Shown here in pieces: positions 31,918 to 37,079 of a stretch of 37,079 nucleotides of DNA. The stretch lies in NCBI GenBank assembly GCA_021780905.1, contig JAJXXW010000002.1:1-37079 (forward strand), read 5' to 3'. The stretch's first letter is position 1, and every line of letters starts with the position of its first letter. The DNA comes from a bacterium. Its GTDB lineage: Bacteria > Verrucomicrobiota > Verrucomicrobiia > Limisphaerales > UBA11358. The notes beneath the pieces were generated by a model. The model did not search any database, had not been told where the DNA came from, and saw nothing but the letters and a program-made list of their open reading frames with translations. Position numbers and translations under genes: made by a program.

Positions 31918-32674
31918 CGTTTTGGTTTCAACGGGCTTCGCCAAGACGGAAAACAAGTCCGCACCTGGGGAAGTATTTTTGTGGGGGCATCAAGCCGACC
32001 GCAGACCGGCGGTCAAACTCTCACCAAGGAAGCCTCAATTGAGGGGCGCTTTCGCTTTGCAGGCAAAAAGCCTGGCCTATGTTAGGCGAAGATTTGACAG
32101 GGCGACGGCAGGGGCGTTCATCAAAAAATGAAGCGGCAGGGCAACGCGCCACAAACCACGAAACTCGCGGGACGGAAAAACGGCAGGTGATGCGCGGAGC
32201 ATCGCCACGCTGCCCGGCGCGGCAGCCAGAGCGCCCAATCAGCAAGACAGCGACGTTCGACCGCGCGGCACGGCAACAAAGGTTCGGATGCCATTCCGCC
32301 AAACCAATGACACCACCCTAGAAAGCCGTCTTTGCTTTTGGCGAGCAACCTGTGACCGTGGCACGCGGCAACGAACCAACCAGCCACCGGCACACGACCG
32401 GCGCGATTACGTTTTCCTGTCCGGTTGGTGACGACGAGCGGCACGACGTTCGGAGCGGACACCCATTAGAAAATTGTTCTCGTCCGCTTCGGTCGGCGGG
32501 ACGGTCGGCGATCACGAACCGGCTGACTTTAGATGAAGCGAAACAGGCGGGTTGCTGGCAGGGTGCTTGCCGAATTAGCAATGCACCATGACGGCAACCG
32601 GCCTGCAAGCGTCCAGCAGCGACTGTGCCGCACCATTTAGACGCAACTGCGTTCAACCCTGCGTCAGCCTTGGA

Positions 32675-33073
32675 CTATACAAGTTTCGGCTGGCCGTCAC
32701 CGGCTGCGTTTTTGCCCCGTCCGCTTGGGCTTGCCGCCGCTGGCGACGTGGGATGCGCGGCGATGGGCTTGTCGCGTTTAGCTCCACGTTTCTTTGCGGC
32801 TCCCTTGCCGCCCATTGTCCAGCGGTTCAAGCATTCGCGCACACGCGCCGGATTCACCGGCACTCCGGCGGCTTTCAATTCTTCCGCCAGTTGCTGGCTG
32901 CTCCAGCCTTTGCGGTGCAATGCGATTATTCTTTCGCGCAACGGTTCCAACAGGTCAACGGCGGTCTTGCGGTTTTTCGGCGGCTCGCGTTGCGCCAGTT
33001 GTTCCAGTTTTTTATCCAGCGTTGGATAATCCAACTTCGCGGCGATTTGTCCGTAATCAATGCGTTTGCTCAT
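32675..33073 (-). CDS. Putative relaxase accessory / DNA-binding protein
   Basis: This 132-residue basic protein reads MSKRIDYGQIAAKLDYPTLD. Its central part, LRERIIALHRKGWSSQQLAE followed by ELKAAGVPVNPARVRECLNR, looks like a helix-turn-helix of the kind found in plasmid mobilization accessory proteins. The C-terminus is Lys/Pro-rich. Its start overlaps the stop of the Arg-rich ORF (ATGA at 33073-33070). It lies divergent from the MobF relaxase, beside the inverted-repeat region, so a role in binding oriT or regulating the relaxase is likely. The exact family is not certain. Confidence 0.65.
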   Translation of the reverse strand: MSKRIDYGQIAAKLDYPTLDKKLEQLAQREPPKNRKTAVDLLEPLRERIIALHRKGWSSQQLAEELKAAGVPVNPARVRECLNRWTMGGKGAAKKRGAKRDKPIAAHPTSPAAASPSGRGKNAAGDGQPKLV

Positions 33074-33255
33074 AATGTTTTTTCGGTTCCTTTCATGGCC
33101 GATGATTCGGCGTCTTGGTGTTCAAGCCATGCGGTGGTTGCCGAATTATTCACCGGCAACTTGACGGTTTTGTCCTGTTCACTACGACGGCGTTTCATCC
33201 GATTGCGTTTAGCTCGCCGGTTGGTTTTCCGTCGGGCTTGGCGACGAGCGGCCAA
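33070..33255 (-). CDS. Small arginine-rich ORF
   Basis: From a TTG at 33255 it would encode 61 residues with a very basic start (ARRQARRKTNRRAKRNRMKR); an ATG at 33198 would give 42 residues. The stop overlaps the start of the accessory gene, a sign of coupling. It could encode a DNA-binding peptide, but the basic composition could also arise from reading a GC-rich upstream region. Support is weak. Confidence 0.3.
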   Translation of the reverse strand: MAARRQARRKTNRRAKRNRMKRRRSEQDKTVKLPVNNSATTAWLEHQDAESSAMKGTEKTL

Positions 33256-33563
33256 GCGAGTCGGCTTCCGGCAACGCGCCCACTGGCGCGAGGCGGGGTA
33301 AGTGTCATGGCAGAAATTCCGGTTTCCACTATCAGAAACCGCCCCTTCATTCCTGAAATATGTTTCATCACTTCCAGCATTTTGCTGTTTCCAAACCGTA
33401 GCATGAACCGGGTTGACGATTGCGCTCTGTGGGGTGCAATCCGCTGTGAACTTGATGCTACCGTTTTAACCATGATGACGGGAATTCTAGCTGAAACCGA
33501 AAAGTCAGGTTGTGAGGAATTCATCACAACCTGTTGGCGGATTTTCCCGTAAAGTGGTGATTT
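33256..33563. other. Upstream region of the relaxase gene
   Basis: A plus-strand frame (from 33307, 81 residues) and a minus-strand frame cross this stretch, but neither resembles a known protein. It holds the 28-bp inverted repeat at 33506-33533 and probably the promoters for both the relaxase and the divergent accessory genes. GGTGA seven bases before the relaxase ATG is the only ribosome-binding candidate. Confidence 0.4.
33506..33533. promoter_or_regulatory. 28-bp inverted repeat motif copy (A), before the relaxase gene
   Basis: Perfect 10-bp arms CAGGTTGTGA (33506-33515) and TCACAACCTG (33524-33533) with an 8-base spacer lie 30 bases upstream of the relaxase ATG. It could be the repressor operator of the relaxase gene or the relaxase-binding hairpin of oriT. 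Confidence 0.65.
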
Positions 33564-36479
33564 ATGTTTAGCGGCATACCACAGAAAAATCGGGCGGGGG
33601 CGGAGTCCTATTTCGACGAGCATCTTTCCCAAAACGATTATTACACGCAGGGAGAAACTCAACGTGGTCAATGGCTGGGCATCGGGGCGGAACGGTTGGG
33701 ACTGCAACCGGGTGGCGTGGTGACTCGTGAAGCGTTCCTGCACCTCTGCGACAACCAGCATCCAGTGACGGGCGAACAACTGACACCACAGCATTTCAAG
33801 GAGCGAAGGGTTTATTTCGACTTCGTGTGTTCGCCTCCCAAATCCGTTTCCATTCTGGCCGTCACCATGAATGACCGGCGGATCATCGAGGCGCACAAGG
33901 AAGCCTCACAGTTGGCGATGCGTGAACTCGAATCGTTCGCCGCCGCCAGAGTCCGCAAGGGTGGCATTCAGGAGCAGGATCGCACCACCGGCAACCTCGT
34001 CGGCGCGGCCTTCCTGCATACCACGTCCCGCGCCCTTGACCCGCAGTTGCATACGCACTTCGTCCTGTTCAACGCAACCTGGGACAAGAAAGAAGGGCGT
34101 TGGAAGGCATTGCAAACGGGCGATATGTTCGGGGCCATCAACTACGGCACGGAAGTCTATCGCAACGAACTGGCCAAGCGTCTGCACCAAATTGGTTATG
34201 TCACGCGGCGCACCGGCTCGGCGTTTGAGATTGACGGCGTTGACACCAAGTTGATTGAGCGATTCTCGAAACGGTCACAGCAACGGGACATGGCCGTGAA
34301 GCGTCAGGAAACCAAGATCGGTCGCAAGCTCACCAAAAAGGAGATTGCCCATGTCGTCCACCAGTCGCGTCCCAAAAAACTCAAGGGCGTGTCTGACGAA
34401 CAGGTGCGTAACCAGCAACTTGGCGAGATCGGCTTTTTTGAGAAACGCTCCTTACGGAATGTCACCAGCGCCGCCGATGGCAAGCCCAAGCCCTTCGCCC
34501 AATACGTCAGGCCGGATGATGCTCTCGCGCACAGCCTCGCCCATGTCTTTGAACGCCGCTCGGTCGCCCCGCAGCACAAGATTTTGGAAGCAGCATTGGT
34601 GAAAGGTTGCGGTCAATTAGAATTGTCGCAACTGAAGGATAAACTGGCCTTGGATGACAAACTCGTCCGGGTGGGTTCGGAGTATTCGACACGGGAAATT
34701 CTGTCCAAGGAGCTTTACCTGATTCGTGCCGTCAATGCCGGGGTCGAGGCGGTCGCGCCGTTCGTCCACCGTTACGAACCAGCCGCCCATCTCGGCCTCG
34801 ACCAGCGCAAGGCATTGGCGCACGTTCTCACCAGTCCCGACCGTTTCACCGGCTTTCGCGGCCTCGCCGGTTCTGGTAAAAGCACGATGTTGCAAGAGTT
34901 TGCCAGTATCCTGAAAAGTGAGAACAGGCCTTGCCTGTTTTGCGCGCCGACAGCCTCCGCTGCCGACACGCTTCGTAAGGACGGCATGGATGCCATGACG
35001 CTGCAAAGACTGCATGGCAGCTTGGCGGCAGGCGGCAAACTTTCCCCTGGGGTCGTGATTGTCCTCGATGAAGCCGGGGCGGTTGGTCTGGATGACATGG
35101 TGAAATTGTTTGAACTCGCCCGCCGCAACGATTGCCGGGTTATTCTGTCCGGCGATACCGGGCAGCATTCGTCTGTTCCGCGCGGCGATGCGCTTCGCAT
35201 CATCGAACAGTATTCGTCCTACCGTTTTGGCGAGTTGACGACCATTCGCCGCCAGAAGCCGGAAGCGTTCCGGCAGGTGGTGGAACTTGCCGCCGCCAAG
35301 CAAACCGACAAGGCATTTGCCAAGCTCGTCGAGCTCGGCGCGGTCAGCGAAATAGCGAATGATGACGGACAGCTTTATCAACGTGCCGCCGATGCGTATG
35401 TGTCGGCCACGAAGCAGGGCAAATCCGCGCTGCTCGTCTCGCCAACGTGGGCAGAGATTGACGCTGTAACGGAGAAGGTGCGGGAGTCGCTCAAGGCGGA
35501 TGGTGTTATCAGTCAAGATGAGAACACGCATTGCGTGTTTGATTCGCTGTCGTGGACGGTTGCCCAAAAGAAAAGCGCCCGCGAATTTGAACCCGGCCAG
35601 CGGCTGCGTTTCGTCCGGCATACCAAAAAATTTGAGCGCGGCGAAACGGTCGAAGTGGTCGCCACGATGGAAACCGGCCTGCGTGTCCGTCGTCCTGACG
35701 GCACGGAAGTGGATTTCATCCCCGCCAGCGCCGCCGCATCTTTCGACGTGGGTGAGTCCCGCGAATTGAAAGTGGCCGCTGGCGACTGGCTACTGCTCCA
35801 AGCCAACCACGGCAAAGAGTTTATCAACGGCGAACGGGTGCAAGTGAAGACGATTCGAGACGGTCGCATTGCGCTGGCCGATGGCCGCACGATTCCCGCC
35901 GGTTTCGACACCTTCACGCATGGCTACGCTGTCACGTCGCATTCGTCGCAAGGCAAAACCGTGGACGAGGTGCTGCTGGTCGCGTCCTCAAAATCCTTTC
36001 CCGCCGTCAACCGCGAACAATTTTACGTTTCGATTTCGCGTGGCCGCGAGCGTGTCCATATTTTCACCGATGATTCGGAACTGCTCGCCCGCCGCGTCGC
36101 CGATTCGCACGAACGCAAGGCCGCCGTCGAATTGCAGGCGTTGCGCGACGACTTGGCCAAACTCGGTTTCACCCGCAAGGAGCAGGAAAAAACCGCGCCG
36201 CCGCCGTCAACCGCTGCACGTCGTCCGGCACGGCATTTCAGAGTCACCCGGCTGTCGCCCGTTCAAAAGCTCGCCCAAATCGTCGAGGACGTGCGCCGCT
36301 GGCTTGGCCTCGAACACACGGCAACCGTCGCCAAGGAGCAGGCCGCTAAAGCTGATACAACCGAGGCCATGAAACCGGCTGAAAAAATTTCACCTGCGGT
36401 AAAAGAAACGCCGCGGGCGCGCCCGAACATCAAACTAAACGTGCCGCCGCCACACCGTTCGCGTGGCATCGGTATCTAA
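33564..36479 (+). CDS. MobF-family relaxase with helicase domain (TrwC/TraI-like)
   Basis: This is a 971-residue protein. The N-terminal TrwC relaxase domain has the paired tyrosines DYYTQG at residues 26-27 and the three-His metal motif FLHTTSRALDPQLHTHFVLF. The C-terminal part is a RecD-like helicase with Walker A (GLAGSGKST), Walker B (VIVLDEAGAVG), a GDTGQ motif, and the late HGYAVTSHSSQGKTV and YVSISRGRERVHIFT motifs. It would nick oriT, stay bound to the 5' end and unwind the strand for transfer to a recipient. Full-length TraI-type proteins are longer (about 970 for TrwC), so this is complete. The extreme C-terminus is Pro/Lys-rich. Two near-identical hairpins lie inside the gene. No coupling protein or T4SS gene is visible in the window. 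Confidence 0.93.
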   Translation: MFSGIPQKNRAGAESYFDEHLSQNDYYTQGETQRGQWLGIGAERLGLQPGGVVTREAFLHLCDNQHPVTGEQLTPQHFKERRVYFDFVCSPPKSVSILAVTMNDRRIIEAHKEASQLAMRELESFAAARVRKGGIQEQDRTTGNLVGAAFLHTTSRALDPQLHTHFVLFNATWDKKEGRWKALQTGDMFGAINYGTEVYRNELAKRLHQIGYVTRRTGSAFEIDGVDTKLIERFSKRSQQRDMAVKRQETKIGRKLTKKEIAHVVHQSRPKKLKGVSDEQVRNQQLGEIGFFEKRSLRNVTSAADGKPKPFAQYVRPDDALAHSLAHVFERRSVAPQHKILEAALVKGCGQLELSQLKDKLALDDKLVRVGSEYSTREILSKELYLIRAVNAGVEAVAPFVHRYEPAAHLGLDQRKALAHVLTSPDRFTGFRGLAGSGKSTMLQEFASILKSENRPCLFCAPTASAADTLRKDGMDAMTLQRLHGSLAAGGKLSPGVVIVLDEAGAVGLDDMVKLFELARRNDCRVILSGDTGQHSSVPRGDALRIIEQYSSYRFGELTTIRRQKPEAFRQVVELAAAKQTDKAFAKLVELGAVSEIANDDGQLYQRAADAYVSATKQGKSALLVSPTWAEIDAVTEKVRESLKADGVISQDENTHCVFDSLSWTVAQKKSAREFEPGQRLRFVRHTKKFERGETVEVVATMETGLRVRRPDGTEVDFIPASAAASFDVGESRELKVAAGDWLLLQANHGKEFINGERVQVKTIRDGRIALADGRTIPAGFDTFTHGYAVTSHSSQGKTVDEVLLVASSKSFPAVNREQFYVSISRGRERVHIFTDDSELLARRVADSHERKAAVELQALRDDLAKLGFTRKEQEKTAPPPSTAARRPARHFRVTRLSPVQKLAQIVEDVRRWLGLEHTATVAKEQAAKADTTEAMKPAEKISPAVKETPRARPNIKLNVPPPHRSRGIGI
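34920..34941. repeat. Hairpin 1 inside the relaxase gene
   Basis: AACAGGC (34923-34929), CTT, GCCTGTT (34933-34939), preceded by GAG and followed by TT. It has the same reading frame and layout as hairpin 2, with one stem base pair swapped. Confidence 0.6.
35520..35541. repeat. Hairpin 2 inside the relaxase gene
   Basis: AACACGC (35523-35529), ATT, GCGTGTT (35533-35539), preceded by GAG. Compared with hairpin 1, the stem pair G:C has become C:G, a compensated change that keeps the stem. Confidence 0.6.
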
Positions 36480-36497
36480 CCATCAACTCCAAAACAC

Positions 36498-36851
36498 ATG
36501 TCCATGTTTCCACAAGATAAATGTTACGAAACCGCCAACACCTATGCGGCCTGCATTGAGTTCCGCTTCGACGAGAATCATCGCCGCGCGTTTAACGCCA
36601 GCCAGTTGATTGAATTCTCGCTTGATCCAAACCCCGATGCCGCCGATGACAAAAATGAACCGCCGCAAAAGATTACGCTCGTATTTTCCACCGCCGATGT
36701 CGTCATTCTTGGCTGGCGGCTCGGCCTTATTGCCGACTACCTGCGAGGGAACACACTTACCGCCGTTTGTATTCTGCCAAAACGCTACGCCGAACTTGAA
36801 CGTAACGCGATTTATGTTTCGTCCATCACCATCAAGCCCGTTGACAAATGA
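36498..36851 (+). CDS. Hypothetical protein, 117 residues
   Basis: This ORF begins MSMFPQDKCYETANTYAACI and contains IEFRFDENHRRAFNASQLIE and KITLVFSTADVVILGWRLGL; it looks like a small alpha/beta protein. It begins 18 bases after the relaxase stop on the same strand, so it is probably in the same transcript. I recognise no family. Similar small genes follow relaxases on many mobile elements; function is not known. Confidence 0.6.
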   Translation: MSMFPQDKCYETANTYAACIEFRFDENHRRAFNASQLIEFSLDPNPDAADDKNEPPQKITLVFSTADVVILGWRLGLIADYLRGNTLTAVCILPKRYAELERNAIYVSSITIKPVDK

Positions 36852-36929
36852 TAGAATGCCACTGGCGTCGTAACCTTATGGCGACAATTCGGCCAAAAGC
36901 CGGTGCAACGGCAAAAATCCGTCCTTACG

Positions 36930-37079
36930 ATGCCAGTATGTGTTAAGTGCCGCATCGTCCGTTCCGGCGAAGGTTTGCTGCGCCGCACCCGCAACCTGTG
37001 CCTCGGTTCGCTCATCGAAGCCGTCCGCGACCAGACCCGCATCGTGGACCTCAAACAAGTCAACCATGTCCTCATTCAA
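36930..37079 (+). CDS. Possible partial ORF at the right edge
   Basis: From ATG at 36930 fifty codons stay open to the end of the window (MPVCVKCRIVRSGEGLLRRT, then ending DLKQVNHVLIQ), with a CxxC at the start. An overlapping minus-strand frame of 67 codons is also open. No family is recognised, and the choice between strands cannot be made from this much sequence. Confidence 0.28.
   Translation, partial: MPVCVKCRIVRSGEGLLRRTRNLCLGSLIEAVRDQTRIVDLKQVNHVLIQ

Larger units (their letters stand above)
31532..32674. other. 1.1-kb non-coding control region of the mobile element
   Basis: No frame on either strand gives a protein with recognisable features or normal codon use; the long plus-strand frame across it is antisense to the XRE gene at its start. 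The left part (to about 31.98 kb) is AT-richer than the flanking genes. It is dense in inverted repeats: AACCTGCC/GGCAGGTT (31612-31628), TTGTGCA/TGCACAA (31783-31802), GGCTGGC/GCCAGCC (31811-31834), TGTAATGA/TCATTACA (31893-31910) and CCTCAATTGAGG (32033-32044). Then come CAGGC/GCCTG and GGCCTA/TAGGC up to 32086. This is what an origin of transfer, replication origin or regulatory hub would look like. I could not identify a nick site. Confidence 0.5.

Noticed and set aside
31353..32042. A 229-residue plus-strand frame over the XRE gene and control region
   Set aside because: It starts antisense to the XRE regulator and crosses the inverted repeats without any protein-like pattern.
31532..32674. 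A CRISPR array in the repeat-rich region
   Set aside because: The repeats are inverted, differ in sequence and have no regular spacer length; no cas gene is in the window.
33195..33896. A 233-residue minus-strand frame over the relaxase start
   Set aside because: It is antisense to the conserved TrwC domain with its catalytic Tyr and lacks recognisable features.

Overview
The window looks like a chromosomal segment from a Verrucomicrobiota bacterium, probably of the Pedosphaera/Limisphaera kind. This is inferred from protein architecture and has not been checked by a search. The best pointers are a secreted sedolisin carrying BACON-like, Ig-like and InlB-type repeats plus a C-terminal 'STNL..W' / 'QRYYRAVI' domain, verrucomicrobial-style short tyrosine recombinases, and many short interspersed palindromes. 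Base composition is high in GC in the core genes and visibly lower around 29.6-30.2 kb and 31.5-32.0 kb.

Layout. 1-0.5 kb: the last codons of an ISL3-like transposase, then about thirteen degenerate 21-bp tandem repeats. 0.5-4.2 kb (minus strand): a tightly packed operon, mlaE-mlaF-mlaD (retrograde lipid transport), then a membrane PIN-TRAM protein and a DUF2007-like gene broken by one in-frame stop. 4.4-6.1 kb: L-fucose isomerase with a terminator. 6.5-11.1 kb: a small ORF, an ABC ATPase, its permease and a membrane-anchored helical protein, probably one transport operon. 11.2-14.7 kb: rimO, a PolB-like 3'-5' exonuclease and a metallo-beta-lactamase-fold hydrolase. 14.9-19.9 kb: a 1174-residue sedolisin and tilS.

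19.9-24.5 kb is a mobile-element scar. A DNA methyltransferase is cut after about 90 codons and followed by a complete tyrosine integrase and a VapBC-type toxin-antitoxin pair. Then come fragments of an unknown protein, an IS5-like transposase cut just after its catalytic Glu, a phospholipase-D-like protein without its N-terminus, and the C-terminus of another protein. 24.6-27.2 kb is the conserved rpsO-pnp pair with a long hairpin in the pnp leader and a strong terminator. 27.5-29.6 kb holds an IS1380-like remnant, an unusual SDR oxidoreductase and an internal fragment of a helicase.

29.6-37.1 kb is one side of an integrative or mobilizable element. It has a truncated integrase, the 5' half of a tRNA-Ser gene ending in the anticodon loop, a zinc-ribbon protein, an XRE regulator with an excisionase-like gene and an unknown gene, a 1.1-kb non-coding control region rich in inverted repeats, two small putative accessory genes, and a 971-residue MobF-type relaxase/helicase. 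No type IV secretion gene is visible, so the element may be mobilizable only, or its transfer genes may lie beyond the right edge.

The most interesting pattern is that unrelated short palindromic repeats sit inside open reading frames. Clear cases are tilS (75 bp = 25 codons) and the SDR gene (69 bp = 23 codons); the methyltransferase fragment has a 107-bp multi-hairpin element and rimO has two non-homologous insertions. This resembles the protein-embedded palindromic elements described in Rickettsia. Second is the arrangement int - half tRNA - xis/regulator - relaxase, which reads like an attP or a tandem junction. Third is a family of about 28-bp inverted repeats shared between the control region and the relaxase upstream region.
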